From UBA4421 sp002704225 (GTDB lineage Bacteria; Pseudomonadota; Gammaproteobacteria; Pseudomonadales; Azotimanducaceae), in assembly GCA_902556425.1 (NCBI GenBank), contig CACDWG010000001.1, positions 220,411 through 284,410 on the forward strand: a DNA stretch of 64,000 bases. Direction: 5' to 3'. The notes under the pieces are model-generated. The model was not told where the DNA came from and did no database searches. It saw only the letters and a list, made by a program, of their open reading frames with translations. The position numbers and the translations under genes are program-made. This document shows positions 55,268-64,000 of the stretch, piece after piece (position 1 is the first letter of the stretch; every line of letters starts with the position of its first letter).

Positions 55268-56139
55268 GTATTTTGATCAATAAAGACACCAAGGTCATTT
55301 GCCAAGGTTTTACCGGATCACAGGGCACCCTGCACAGTGAGCAGGCGTTGGCATACGGCACCCAGCTTGTGGGCGGCGTGACGCCGGGCAAGGGCGGCAC
55401 AACCCATCTGGGTCTGCCAGTTTTCGATACAGTATCCGACGCAGTAGCTCAAACGGGCGCGACGGCCAGCGTGATTTACGTGCCAGCGAGTTTCTGCAAA
55501 GACTCCATTTTGGAAGCACTGAACGCGGGCATCGAACTCATTGTATGCATCACGGAAGGTATCCCAACGCTGGACATGCTGGCGGTGAAAGCGCGGATTG
55601 AGCAAAGTGGCGCGCGCATGATCGGGCCCAATTGCCCAGGTGTGATCACGCCCGGCGAATGCAAGATTGGCATCATGCCAGGTGATATTCACCTGCCTGG
55701 CAAAGTCGGCATCGTGTCCCGTTCCGGCACCCTGACATACGAAGCGGTCAAACAGACCACGGATCGTGGCTTTGGCCAAAGTTCCTGCGTTGGTATTGGC
55801 GGCGACCCGATTCCGGGCAGCCACTTTATCGACATTTTAGAGCTGTTCGAGAAAGATCCGGCGACCGAAGCCATTGTGATGGTGGGTGAGATCGGCGGCA
55901 ATGCTGAAGAAGAGGCCGCTGCCTACATCAAGGCGCATGTGACCAAGCCGGTAGTTGGCTATATCGCGGGCGTCACCGCGCCTCCTGGAAAGCGCATGGG
56001 TCATGCCGGTGCGATTATTGCTGGTGGTAAGGGTACTGCTGACGATAAATTTGCCGCGCTGCAAGACGCAGGCGTCCGCACCGTCCGAAGCCTGGCGGAA
56101 ATTGGCGACGCTTTGGCCGACGTGACCGGCTGGAGCTAA
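55264..56139 (+). CDS. sucD: Succinyl-CoA synthetase alpha subunit
   Basis: A 291-residue subunit. The CoA-binding Rossmann segment is CQGFTGSQGTLHSEQ, followed by GPNCPGVITPGECKIG. The phosphohistidine lies in GKRMGHAGAII. It overlaps sucC and is the last gene before a strong hairpin, so it ends the sdh-suc transcription unit. Length is standard. Confidence 0.97.
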   Translation: MSILINKDTKVICQGFTGSQGTLHSEQALAYGTQLVGGVTPGKGGTTHLGLPVFDTVSDAVAQTGATASVIYVPASFCKDSILEALNAGIELIVCITEGIPTLDMLAVKARIEQSGARMIGPNCPGVITPGECKIGIMPGDIHLPGKVGIVSRSGTLTYEAVKQTTDRGFGQSSCVGIGGDPIPGSHFIDILELFEKDPATEAIVMVGEIGGNAEEEAAAYIKAHVTKPVVGYIAGVTAPPGKRMGHAGAIIAGGKGTADDKFAALQDAGVRTVRSLAEIGDALADVTGWS

Positions 56140-56153
56140 GGCACCTTGCTTTT

Positions 56154-56183
56154 GCGTTTCAGGGGCATTGGCCCCTGAAACGC
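56154..56183 (+). terminator. Strong hairpin terminator after sucD
   Basis: A perfect 13-base stem (GCGTTTCAGGGGC and its complement) around ATTG, 15 bases after the sucD stop. No long T-run follows on the plus strand, but stem strength and position support termination. Its last base is the first base of the htpG -35 element. Confidence 0.7.
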
Positions 56184-56210
56184 TTGAATTCCCCCGGGTA
56201 ATCCCCATCT
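56183..56210 (+). promoter_or_regulatory. Sigma-32 (RpoH) heat-shock promoter for htpG
   Basis: CTTGAA at 56183-56188 and CCCCATCT at 56203-56210 with a 14-base spacer match the E. coli RpoH consensus (CTTGAA, 13-17 bases, CCCCATNT). It is 46 bases before the htpG start, exactly where a heat-shock promoter is expected. Confidence 0.88.
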
Positions 56211-56256
56211 TCCTGCGCATACGAGATCTCACTAGCGCATAGGGGAAGAACGCCAC

Positions 56257-58173
56257 ATGAGCGATACGCAGTCCGAAAACCAGTCCGAAACTCTTAATTT
56301 CCAAACCGAAGCCAAACAGCTGCTGCAGCTGATGATTCACTCGCTGTATTCCAATCGCGAGATTTTTCTTCGTGAGCTTATTTCCAACGCATCAGACGCC
56401 ATCGACAAGCTGCGTTTTCGATCCATTGAAGAGCCTGCTTTGATTGGCGATGACGGTGATTTTCATATCGACGTCACGTTCGACAAAGACGCTGGTACGT
56501 TGACCATCGCGGACAACGGCATTGGTATGTCGCGAGATGAGGTGATCGCGCATCTTGGCACCATTGCCAAATCCGGCACGGCAGAGTTTCTCGCCAACCT
56601 TACCGGTGATCAAAAGTCCGACTCCCAGTTGATTGGTCAGTTCGGTGTCGGTTTTTACAGTGCCTTCATGGTGGCCAAGGAAGTGGAAGTGCTAACCCAA
56701 AGCGCCGGCGGTGGCGATGGGGTGCGTTGGCGTTCTACCGGCGAAGACGCCTACAGCCTTGATGTCGCCGAAGGCCTTCCTAGAGGCACTCAAGTCGTTT
56801 TGCATTTGCAGGAAGATGCTTTGGAGTACGCCGAAGACGCTCGACTACGTCACATTGTCACTCGGTACTCCGACCACATCGGTGTGCCCGTGCGCATGTT
56901 CTCCCAGCCCGGCTACGGTGCGCCTGAAGACGAAGCGTTTGTGTCTGAGCTGGAGGGCGTCAACTCCGCTCAAGCGCTGTGGACCCGTTCACGCTCGGAA
57001 GTCGAAGACGAGGAATACAAAGAGTTTTACAAACATGTCTCCCACGATTTTGAGGACCCTCTCAGCTGGAGCCATAATCGGGTAGAAGGCAAGTTCGAGT
57101 ACACGAGCCTGATCTATTTGCCTAAGCGCGCACCATTTGATTTGTACAACCGAGAGATGCCCAAAGGTCTGAAGCTCTACGTGCAGCGCGTTTTCATTAT
57201 GGACGATGCGGATCAATTTCTGCCCTTGTACCTGCGCTTCGTCAAAGGTGTTATTGATTCCAACGATCTGCCGCTGAACGTGTCTCGTGAAATTTTGCAG
57301 CAAGACGAACGGGTCACGTCCATCCGCAACGCCGTAACCAAGCGCGTGCTGAGCATGCTGGAAGACATGGCGAAGAAGGATCCTGAGCAATATCAGGCAT
57401 TCTGGGATGAATTCGGTGAGGTCATCAAAGAGGGTGCCGGCGAAGACTTTGCCAACCGCGCGGCGATCATGAAACTGCTGCGTTTTGCGTCCACATCTGG
57501 CGAAGGCAAAGTCAAAAATGTGGGTCTGGAAGATTATTTGGCGCGCAAAAAGGAAGATCAGGAAAGCATTTACTACATCTGTGCCGAAACCTATGAAACC
57601 GCCAGCCGCAGCCCACATCTGGAAATTTTCAAGGACAAAGGTGTGGAAGTGCTGGTGATGTTCGATCGAATCGACGAGTGGCTGATGAGCTCGCTGACCG
57701 AATACGAAGGCGTACCCTTTGTCGACGTGATGCGGGGAGACGTCGCCCTGCCCGGTGAATCCAAGGCCGACGAGGACAAAGATGACAAAGAAACCGAAGA
57801 ACATCCGCTGACCGAGCGCATTCAGGCCGTCATCGGTGAGAAAGTCGAAGGGGTGCGACCGTCCAAGCGTCTGACCGACTCTCCCGCCTGCTTGGTGTTG
57901 TCAGACTTCGGAGTGGGCATTCAGATGCGCAAAATACTCGAAGCCAGCGGTCAGACCATGCCCGAAAGTAAGCCGTTTTTCGAGTTCAATGCCGAGCATC
58001 CCTTACTGCACCGCCTAGACACTGAAGTGGACGAGGATCGCTTTGCCGAACTGGTCGAGCTTTTGTTCGATCAAGCCAGCTTGGCGGAAGGTGGTACGCT
58101 GCAGGACCCAGCGACCTATGTATCGCGGATGAACCGCCTGTTAATGGATCTTTTGCCGCCAAGCGAGAGCTAG
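56257..58173 (+). CDS. htpG: Hsp90 chaperone HtpG
   Basis: A 638-residue bacterial Hsp90. The N-terminal GHKL ATPase domain shows NREIFLRELISNASDAIDKL, DNGIGMS and GQFGVGFYSAFMV. Middle and C-terminal dimerisation domains follow, and an acidic linker (ADEDKDDKETEE) lies in the C-terminal third. It helps fold client proteins under heat stress. It is preceded by a sigma-32-type promoter and is slightly longer than the E. coli protein. Confidence 0.97.
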   Translation: MSDTQSENQSETLNFQTEAKQLLQLMIHSLYSNREIFLRELISNASDAIDKLRFRSIEEPALIGDDGDFHIDVTFDKDAGTLTIADNGIGMSRDEVIAHLGTIAKSGTAEFLANLTGDQKSDSQLIGQFGVGFYSAFMVAKEVEVLTQSAGGGDGVRWRSTGEDAYSLDVAEGLPRGTQVVLHLQEDALEYAEDARLRHIVTRYSDHIGVPVRMFSQPGYGAPEDEAFVSELEGVNSAQALWTRSRSEVEDEEYKEFYKHVSHDFEDPLSWSHNRVEGKFEYTSLIYLPKRAPFDLYNREMPKGLKLYVQRVFIMDDADQFLPLYLRFVKGVIDSNDLPLNVSREILQQDERVTSIRNAVTKRVLSMLEDMAKKDPEQYQAFWDEFGEVIKEGAGEDFANRAAIMKLLRFASTSGEGKVKNVGLEDYLARKKEDQESIYYICAETYETASRSPHLEIFKDKGVEVLVMFDRIDEWLMSSLTEYEGVPFVDVMRGDVALPGESKADEDKDDKETEEHPLTERIQAVIGEKVEGVRPSKRLTDSPACLVLSDFGVGIQMRKILEASGQTMPESKPFFEFNAEHPLLHRLDTEVDEDRFAELVELLFDQASLAEGGTLQDPATYVSRMNRLLMDLLPPSES

Positions 58174-58238
58174 CGGCATATCTATCCGGGCAACAAGCCT
58201 TCACAATGGAGGCCAACCCTCGTTGCTTGGTTAGTGAG

Positions 58239-59255
58239 ATGGAAGTAGCCATAGTCGGTGGTGGAAATTTCGGTACCGCCATCGCTAATATCATTGCCCG
58301 AAACGGCCATACCACGCGTCTGTGGATGCGTGACCCTGAGCAGGTCTCGCAAACCGTGCAGGCCGGAGAAAACCTGCGTTATCTACCGGGTCATCCCTTA
58401 GAGCCCGGTGTCCTGCCGACCGCAGACCTCAGGCAGGCTACTCAATCCGCCAGTCTGATCTTTGTTGCTGTCCCCAGCGCCGGTTTCGCCTCCGTATGCC
58501 GAGAGATGGCGGCCTTTCTTCAACCCGAAGATGTACTCATTAGCGCAACGAAAGGGATAGAACCCGATGGGTTCCGACTGATGAGCCAACTGTTGAGCGA
58601 CCTCACCCCGAGCCAGCATGTGGGTGCTATTTCTGGTCCAAATTTGGCCGAAGAAATCGCGGAACAGCAGTACGCCGGTACGGTCATTGCCACCCATCAT
58701 CAGGCCGATGCGCTGCTCGTGCAGGAGGTCATGCGCAACGACACGCTTCGCGTGTACCCCAGCGCCGATGTGTATGGCGTGGAATTGGGTGGTGCGCTGA
58801 AAAACATATACGCCATCGTTTGCGGGTTGGCAGCGGGGTTGGAGGTCGGTCAAAACACCATTGGCTTGCTGGTTACTCGAGCATTGGCGGAAATGAGCCG
58901 CTTTGCGGTGTCCATGGGTGGGAACCCGTTTACCTTTTTGGGCCTCGCCGGTGTAGGCGATTTGCTGGTGACCTGCACGTCGCCGCTGAGTCGCAACCAT
59001 CAGCTGGGGACCTGTATTGCCAAGGGAATGTCGTTGGACGAAGCCGCAGACTCCTTGGGCAAGCTGGCGGAAGGGGTGAATACTCTGCGCTTGGTGCACG
59101 CCAAAAGCCGCGAGTTAGATGTCTACATGCCCTTGGTAGACGGCTTGTACAGCATTCTCTTCGAGCAGCGAAGCATCACCGAAGTCATCAGCGCGCTGAT
59201 GGGCAACAGCGAAGGCGCGGATGTGGAATTTGTGGACCCATCGCGTTGGCAGTAA
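58239..59255 (+). CDS. gpsA: NAD(P)-dependent glycerol-3-phosphate dehydrogenase
   Basis: A 338-residue dehydrogenase. The cofactor motif is IVGGGNFGTAIANI. The substrate and catalytic lysines lie in SATKGIEPDG and GGALKNIYAI, and GLAGVGDLLVTCTSPLSRNH is the family hallmark. It makes sn-glycerol-3-phosphate for phospholipids. The start at 58239 is chosen by family length and the position of the Rossmann strand; ATG 58206 is in the same frame with no better ribosome site. prmB follows after eight bases. Confidence 0.94.
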   Translation: MEVAIVGGGNFGTAIANIIARNGHTTRLWMRDPEQVSQTVQAGENLRYLPGHPLEPGVLPTADLRQATQSASLIFVAVPSAGFASVCREMAAFLQPEDVLISATKGIEPDGFRLMSQLLSDLTPSQHVGAISGPNLAEEIAEQQYAGTVIATHHQADALLVQEVMRNDTLRVYPSADVYGVELGGALKNIYAIVCGLAAGLEVGQNTIGLLVTRALAEMSRFAVSMGGNPFTFLGLAGVGDLLVTCTSPLSRNHQLGTCIAKGMSLDEAADSLGKLAEGVNTLRLVHAKSRELDVYMPLVDGLYSILFEQRSITEVISALMGNSEGADVEFVDPSRWQ

Positions 59256-59263
59256 CCGAACAC

Positions 59264-60121
59264 GTGATTGTAGGCGAGTTAATTGAAAGCGTTTACCAGC
59301 GCTTCGAGCACGCCCCTCTGAGCTACGGCCACGGCACCGATAACGCTTGGGATGAAGCCGTCTACTTGGTTTTGAGTGTTACCGGCTTCGCTGACCATGA
59401 ATCGTCGCTGCAGTTGCCCGTTGCGTCAGCAGACTACCAGCGCGTTAAACAACTCGCCGCGCGCAGAATCGAAGAGCGTGCACCGTTGGCGCACTTGCTC
59501 GGCGAATGCCGCTTTATGGGCGAACGGTTTTTAGTGGAGCCCGGTGTGATGATTCCTAGGTCTCCCATCGGCTACCTGTTGGGCGAGCCACTGCAAGCAT
59601 GGCTTGGGCCAAACGCCAAAAAAATCGTCGATCTTTGCGCCGGTGTCGGGTGTTTGGGCATCTTGGCTGCTCAGCGTTACCCCCAATCCCACGTAACTCT
59701 GGTGGAGTTGGATGCTCGAGCTGCGAGCTTGGCCCAGCAAAATGTGGCCCTGCACAATCTTGGTGATCGAGTCCTCGTCGTACAGGGCGATGCCTGTCAG
59801 TGGCTGGCGGAGCAGACGGATCAATGGGATCTGATTCTGACCAATCCGCCCTACGTAGACGCACCGGATATGAAAACACTACCAGAGGAATACCGACACG
59901 AACCGGTACTCGGGTTAGCGGCTGGCGAAGACGGTTTGAGCTTGGTTGATCGGTTTCTGCCAGAGCTGGCAGAGCGGTTAGCAGCAGACGGGGTGTTTCT
60001 CTGCGAAGTGGGAGCCAGTGCGCCGGCCATGCAGCGCAAGTATCCGGATTTACCGATTCAGTGGTTAGAGTTGCCTGAAGGCGGGGAAGGGGTGTTTCTT
60101 CTGGGGTCTGGAAAAAAATGA
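59264..60121 (+). CDS. prmB: Ribosomal protein L3 glutamine methyltransferase
   Basis: A 285-residue SAM-dependent N5-glutamine methyltransferase. The substrate-contact helix ERAPLAHLLGECRFMGERF precedes SAM motif DLCAGVGCLGILAA and the catalytic NPPY (ILTNPPYVDAPDM, with the PrmB-specific VDAPDM). It methylates a Gln in ribosomal protein L3. No ATG is available: GTG 59264 is most likely, and TTG 59246, which would overlap gpsA, is possible. The protein is then slightly shorter than E. coli PrmB. It is probably co-transcribed with gpsA. Confidence 0.9.
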   Translation: MIVGELIESVYQRFEHAPLSYGHGTDNAWDEAVYLVLSVTGFADHESSLQLPVASADYQRVKQLAARRIEERAPLAHLLGECRFMGERFLVEPGVMIPRSPIGYLLGEPLQAWLGPNAKKIVDLCAGVGCLGILAAQRYPQSHVTLVELDARAASLAQQNVALHNLGDRVLVVQGDACQWLAEQTDQWDLILTNPPYVDAPDMKTLPEEYRHEPVLGLAAGEDGLSLVDRFLPELAERLAADGVFLCEVGASAPAMQRKYPDLPIQWLELPEGGEGVFLLGSGKK

Positions 60122-60332
60122 CGGGTATCGAAAAACTGAGCCAAGCGCAGCTCTTGTTCTGACCTCTCCATGGACGGCCCTCGGGCATTTCGCAGATATG
60201 CCGCATTGCAGGTTTATCCGTTCAGTCCTTTTTTACTTGATGCTTACCGTACACAAGCCAGATAATGTGGTCTCAATACAGCATTTGTCGTTACCTTCGT
60301 TCAGGTGGCGAATCTCACCAACAGAGTAAGAC

Positions 60333-61427
60333 ATGGCAGCAAATACGTTTGGCTCACTGTTCACCGTGACCACCTTCGGCGAAAGCCATGGGTTGGCCTT
60401 GGGCGCCATTGTCGACGGTTGCCCCCCGGGGCTACCGTTAACCGAAGAAGACCTGCAGCCGGATCTGGATCGGCGCAAGCCCGGTCAGTCAAAGTACACA
60501 ACTCAGCGCCGTGAAGGTGACCGCGTAGAGATTCTGTCCGGTGTTTTCGAGGGAGTCACAACGGGCACGCCCATTGGCTTGCTGGTGCGTAACGAAGACC
60601 AAAAGAGCAAAGACTACGGCGCGATTAAGGACGTGTTCCGGCCGGCCCATGCAGACTACACCTATCACCACAAATACGGGGTGAGGGACTACCGCGGCGG
60701 CGGTCGCTCGTCTGCGCGTGAAACCACCATGCGTGTGGCGGCAGGCGCCATAGCGAAGAAATATCTGGCCTCTCATATGGGCATTTCCATCAAGGGCTAC
60801 TTGTCCGGTATCGGCAGCCTGCGGCCTGAGCCCGTTGATCTGAGTATCGTGGACGACAATCCGTTTTTCTGTCCGGATGCGTCCATGCTGGACGATATTG
60901 CCGCGCTGATTGACGAGGTGCGTAAGGATGGAGACTCCATTGGTGCGGAAGTGTCCGTGATCGCCAGCGGGGTTCCCGTGGGTCTGGGCGAACCGGTGTT
61001 TTCCCGACTGGATTCGGATTTGGCTGGGGCGCTGATGGGCATCAATGCGGTGAAAGGCGTTGAGGTGGGTGATGGTATGCAGGTATCAAACCAACGCGGC
61101 ACCGAACATCGCGATGAAATGACTCCCAATGGTTTTACGAGCAACCATGCCGGCGGCATCCTAGGCGGCATCTCCTCGGGCCAAGACATCGTGCTGCGTA
61201 TGGCGCTGAAACCCACCAGCAGTCTGACCAATCCGGGCCAATCCATTGATCGCTTTGGTAATCCGGTGGAGGTGGTCACCAAGGGGCGTCATGACCCCTG
61301 TGTCGGCATCCGCGCAACGCCCATTGCTGAAGCCATGGTCGCCTTGGTACTGATGGACCATCTGCTGCGCCATCGTGGTCAGATGGGCCGCGAGGCGGGC
61401 ATGCTGCCATCTCAGCCTGAAGCGTAA
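60333..61427 (+). CDS. aroC: Chorismate synthase
   Basis: A 364-residue FMN-dependent enzyme. Hallmarks are FTVTTFGESHGLALGAIVDGCPPG, the RPAHADYTYHHKYGVRDYRGGGRSSARET block (three signature segments read in order) and DPCVGIRATPIAEAMVALVL. It makes chorismate from EPSP, the last shared aromatic step. It follows prmB after 211 bases, as in Pseudomonas. Its end overlaps a convergent LysR gene by 16 bases. Confidence 0.97.
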   Translation: MAANTFGSLFTVTTFGESHGLALGAIVDGCPPGLPLTEEDLQPDLDRRKPGQSKYTTQRREGDRVEILSGVFEGVTTGTPIGLLVRNEDQKSKDYGAIKDVFRPAHADYTYHHKYGVRDYRGGGRSSARETTMRVAAGAIAKKYLASHMGISIKGYLSGIGSLRPEPVDLSIVDDNPFFCPDASMLDDIAALIDEVRKDGDSIGAEVSVIASGVPVGLGEPVFSRLDSDLAGALMGINAVKGVEVGDGMQVSNQRGTEHRDEMTPNGFTSNHAGGILGGISSGQDIVLRMALKPTSSLTNPGQSIDRFGNPVEVVTKGRHDPCVGIRATPIAEAMVALVLMDHLLRHRGQMGREAGMLPSQPEA

Positions 61428-62281
61428 TTCTGCAACACCGCCAAGAAGGCCTTGGCGCTGTTCGATAGCGTGCGTTTGGCGTGAATCACCGAGCCCAGCG
61501 TTCGGGTGATTGGGGCGCAGTCTGGCCTGAGCTGATTTAGACCGGCCGCCATGGTTTTGGGTAGCACGCTCCAGCCAACGCCCACGCTTACTAGCATGCT
61601 AATGGTCTCTAAATAGTTAGTCGAAAGCGCGGGTTGAAGGCTCAGTCCTTCGGTGGCGAAACGCTGGGTGACAATTCTGCCAGTGAATGTGTTCGGTCCC
61701 GGCAAGATACAGGGCAGAGCCGCAAGCTGATCAAGCGATGTGACCGCTGGCAGAGGTGTCGCGTTTACAAAGCACAGTGGGTCTTGCCAGATGGTTTGCG
61801 TGGCCAGTTCCGGCTGAGCTTCGTCAACAGCAGGATTCAGGGTGACGACAGCCAACTCGATGGTGCCGGATCTCACAAGGTTGTAAGCCACTTCCGAGTC
61901 TTCAAACTGGATGTCCAGCTCAACGTCGGGGTAAGCCTTGGTAAAGGCTTGTAGCACCGGTGCCAGACGATGCAGCCCGATATGGTGGGACGTGGCCATA
62001 CTCAAGCGACCGCTAACGGATTGGGCCAGATTACCGACATCCCGCTCCATATCCTTGGACAGGTCCAGCATAGCATTTGCCTTGCCCACCAGCAGTTCCC
62101 CAGCAGGCGTCAATCGCACACGTTTACCCAGTCGGTCGAACAGTGTCACGCCCAGTCGGCTTTCGAGCGACTGTATGCGCTTGCTCATCGCTGGCTGGCT
62201 AATGTGCAACTGCTCAGCAGCGGCAGAAAAGGAACCCAAGCGGGCGACATGTATGAAGGAATCGAGTTCGTCCAGGTGCAT
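61412..62281 (-). CDS. LysR-type transcriptional regulator
   Basis: A 289-residue LTTR. The N-terminal winged helix is FIHVARLGSFSAAAEQLHISQPAMSKRIQSLE, followed by LTPAGELL and an effector-binding domain. It is divergent from leuC with 134 bases between the two starts, an arrangement typical of a LysR that controls the neighbouring gene, so it may regulate leucine synthesis. An inverted repeat ATAAAA-N12-TTTTAT (62347-62370) lies in that space. No effector can be named. Confidence 0.9.
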   Translation of the reverse strand: MHLDELDSFIHVARLGSFSAAAEQLHISQPAMSKRIQSLESRLGVTLFDRLGKRVRLTPAGELLVGKANAMLDLSKDMERDVGNLAQSVSGRLSMATSHHIGLHRLAPVLQAFTKAYPDVELDIQFEDSEVAYNLVRSGTIELAVVTLNPAVDEAQPELATQTIWQDPLCFVNATPLPAVTSLDQLAALPCILPGPNTFTGRIVTQRFATEGLSLQPALSTNYLETISMLVSVGVGWSVLPKTMAAGLNQLRPDCAPITRTLGSVIHAKRTLSNSAKAFLAVLQNYASG

Positions 62282-62415
62282 GGAGAGAGGCCACTGATTT
62301 AGGACTCTCAGTATGCCTATTAGTATTCTTAAAAGTTATACAAAATATAAAAAATATCGAATTGTTTTATGGAAAGGCCCGGCCTAGACTGCGCCAAATT
62401 TTCGAGGGTAATGAC

Positions 62416-63849
62416 ATGCCATCAGAACCAAAAACGCTGTACGACAAGATTTGGGCTGCTCACGAGGTGGGGCGCCGAGCTGACGGTAACTCCCTGTTAT
62501 ATATCGATTTACAGTTGCTGCACGAAGTGACGTCGCCACAAGCCTTTGAGGGTTTGCAGTTGGCTGGCCGCCCGCTGTGGCGTGTGGACGCGAACTTGGC
62601 GACGCCAGATCACAATGTCCCAACCTCTGGGCGCGAACTGGGGTTCGCTGGCATCACCGACGAAGTGGCGCTTGAGCAAGTGGTCACCCTAGACAAAAAC
62701 TGCAAAGCCTATGGCGTACAACAATTTGAAATTCTGGATCCTCGTCAGGGCATTGTTCACGTCGTGGGGCCGGAGCAAGGCGCGACCATGCCGGGGATGA
62801 CCGTGGTCTGCGGTGACTCGCATACGTCCACGCATGGTGCCTTTGCGGCCTTGGCACAGGGCATAGGAACGTCGGAAGTCGAACACGTGATGGCGACTCA
62901 GTGTCTGGTGCAAAATAAGGCCAAGAACTTTGCGGTCAATGTCACCGGCTCGTTGACTGATGGCGTCACCGCCAAGGACCTCGTGCTAGCCATTATCGGT
63001 CGATTGGGTACCGCTGGGGCGACAGGGCACACCATTGAATATCGCGGCGAAGCCATTCGCCAGTTGTCGATGGAAGGTCGGATGACCTTGTGCAATATGA
63101 GTATTGAGGCCGGTGCGCGAGCGGGTCTGGTGGCAGTGGATGATACGACCATCAGTTATCTTCACGGTCGGCCTTTTGCGCCGAAGGGTGAGCAGTGGAA
63201 TCAGGCCGAAGATTACTGGCGCACGTTGGTCTCCGACGAAGGTGCGGTATTTGATGCCTCCATCACGATTGACGCCAGTGATGTGGCGCCGCAAGTCAGT
63301 TGGGGTACATCGCCGGAAATGGTCGCGGGCATTGATGAACAGGTGCCCGATCCTGCGCAGATGAGCGACGCGGTGCAGGCCGAGTCTACAGGGCTCGCTC
63401 TGAAGTACATGGATTTGAGCGCGAATCAGAAGATTACGGATATCGCCATAAGCCGTGTGTTTATTGGTTCTTGTACCAATGCGCGGATTGAAGATCTGCG
63501 ATCTGCGGCAGCACAGATTCGTGGCGGCAAGGTATCGCCCAATGTGACTGAAGCGTTGGTGGTGCCGGGTTCGGGCTTGGTTAAAGCCCAAGCTGAAGCC
63601 GAGGGGCTCGCAGAGCAGTTTACGCAAGCCGGTTTTCAGTGGCGTTCGGCGGGTTGCTCGATGTGCTTGGGCATGAATCCAGATCAACTGGGCGAGGGCG
63701 AGCATTGTGCCTCGACATCCAACCGTAACTTTGAAGGTCGGCAGGGCTACGGCGGACGAACCCACTTAGTGAGCCCTGCCATGGCTGCTGCAGCGGCCAT
63801 CCACGGTCGATTTGTCGACATCCGAGAACATCAAGGTGGAGAAGGCTAA
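62416..63849 (+). CDS. leuC: 3-isopropylmalate dehydratase large subunit
   Basis: A 477-residue aconitase-family protein. [4Fe-4S] cysteines are in FIGSCTNARIEDL and GCSMCLGMNPDQL, and the substrate-specific segments DHNVPT and GDSHTSTHGAFA are present. With LeuD it isomerises 2-isopropylmalate to 3-isopropylmalate in leucine synthesis. The start at 62416 has GAGGG upstream; the frame opens earlier without support. It overlaps leuD by one base. Confidence 0.97.
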   Translation: MPSEPKTLYDKIWAAHEVGRRADGNSLLYIDLQLLHEVTSPQAFEGLQLAGRPLWRVDANLATPDHNVPTSGRELGFAGITDEVALEQVVTLDKNCKAYGVQQFEILDPRQGIVHVVGPEQGATMPGMTVVCGDSHTSTHGAFAALAQGIGTSEVEHVMATQCLVQNKAKNFAVNVTGSLTDGVTAKDLVLAIIGRLGTAGATGHTIEYRGEAIRQLSMEGRMTLCNMSIEAGARAGLVAVDDTTISYLHGRPFAPKGEQWNQAEDYWRTLVSDEGAVFDASITIDASDVAPQVSWGTSPEMVAGIDEQVPDPAQMSDAVQAESTGLALKYMDLSANQKITDIAISRVFIGSCTNARIEDLRSAAAQIRGGKVSPNVTEALVVPGSGLVKAQAEAEGLAEQFTQAGFQWRSAGCSMCLGMNPDQLGEGEHCASTSNRNFEGRQGYGGRTHLVSPAMAAAAAIHGRFVDIREHQGGEG

Positions 63850-64000
63850 TGGATGCATTCACTCAGTTGGACGGATTGGTGGCGCCAATGGATCGCGCCA
63901 ATGTAGATACCGATCAAATCATTCCCAAACAATATTTGAAGTCGATCAAGCGCACAGGATTTGGCGACTATCTGTTCGACGCCTGGCGCTTTCTCGATCA
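63849..64000 (+). CDS. leuD: 3-isopropylmalate dehydratase small subunit, cut by window end
   Basis: The first 50 codons of LeuD, beginning at ATG 63849, which shares a base with the leuC stop (TAATG). The segment RANVDTDQIIPKQYLKSIKRTG, read in parts, is the family N-terminus, including NVDTDQIIPK. The gene continues past 64000. It forms the isopropylmalate isomerase with LeuC. Confidence 0.93.
   Translation, partial: MDAFTQLDGLVAPMDRANVDTDQIIPKQYLKSIKRTGFGDYLFDAWRFLD

Noticed and set aside
56989..57804. 271-codon minus-strand frame opposite htpG
   Set aside because: Shadow of htpG codon use; protein has no recognisable fold.
62347..62370. ATAAAA-N12-TTTTAT inverted repeat as a LysR operator
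   Set aside because: Too A+T-rich to be distinctive and it does not fit a clean T-N11-A box; kept only as a note under the LysR gene.
62986..63765. 259-codon minus-strand frame opposite leuC
   Set aside because: Shadow frame with His/Arg-rich unnatural composition.
1..64000. CRISPR arrays, rRNA genes or insertion sequences
   Set aside because: No regularly spaced repeats, rRNA segments or transposase genes with terminal inverted repeats were seen.

Overview
The window reads as the chromosome of a free-living, probably marine, gammaproteobacterium in or near the Pseudomonadales/Cellvibrionales. The evidence is the Pseudomonas-like order gltA / sdhCDAB-sucAB-lpd-sucCD, followed by htpG, gpsA, prmB, aroC and leuCD, together with a bacterial-type selC-selA-selB set and a Coq4 homologue. 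The taxonomic call is an inference from gene order and protein style; no marker such as 16S rRNA is present.

1-23,360 is a catabolic and accessory region. It holds a Rieske oxygenase, a nitroreductase, a MelB-type carrier, an S9 peptidase, a Baeyer-Villiger monooxygenase followed on the same strand by a CaiB-type CoA-transferase and an SDR, then an EthD-like protein with a second SDR. Further along are a copper amine oxidase, a luciferase-like (LLM) oxidoreductase, an alpha/beta hydrolase, a DUF385 (deazaflavin-type) protein, a third SDR, a DUF938 methyltransferase and a crotonase. Several small exported proteins of unknown function lie between. One lipoprotein gene (4915-5622) is split by a single in-frame amber codon. 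The enzyme set suggests oxidation of a cyclic ketone, terpenoid, steroid or similar lipid, but no substrate can be named.

23,360-35,349 is a 12-kb genomic island inserted in the 3' end of the selenocysteine tRNA gene (selC, 35336-35428, minus strand). It is bounded by a 17-bp duplication and carries a tyrosine integrase, an unknown gene coupled to it, an AlpA regulator, a protein with family-A DNA polymerase palm-like motifs, a complete type I restriction-modification system (hsdM-hsdS-hsdR, EcoEI-like) and two unknown genes. It is visibly richer in A+T than its flanks.

35,400-42,800 holds coq4, a second MelB-type carrier, a small unknown ORF, selB-selA and a beta-hydroxyacid dehydrogenase. 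selC, selA and selB together supply selenocysteine insertion. selD and a selenoprotein gene are not visible here.

42,800-64,000 is core metabolism. gltA (minus strand) faces away from sdhCDAB-sucAB-lpd-sucCD (plus strand), which covers most of the oxidative TCA cycle. htpG follows behind a well-formed sigma-32-type promoter abutting the sucD terminator. Then come gpsA-prmB, aroC, a LysR regulator divergent from leuC, and leuC-leuD, with leuD cut by the window end.

The features most worth attention are the island's polymerase-like protein with its neighbouring unknown genes, the apparently one-pair-short tRNA-Sec that doubles as the attachment site, the amber-split lipoprotein, and the BVMO / CoA-transferase / SDR cluster. 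I did not see CRISPR arrays, rRNA genes or insertion sequences.
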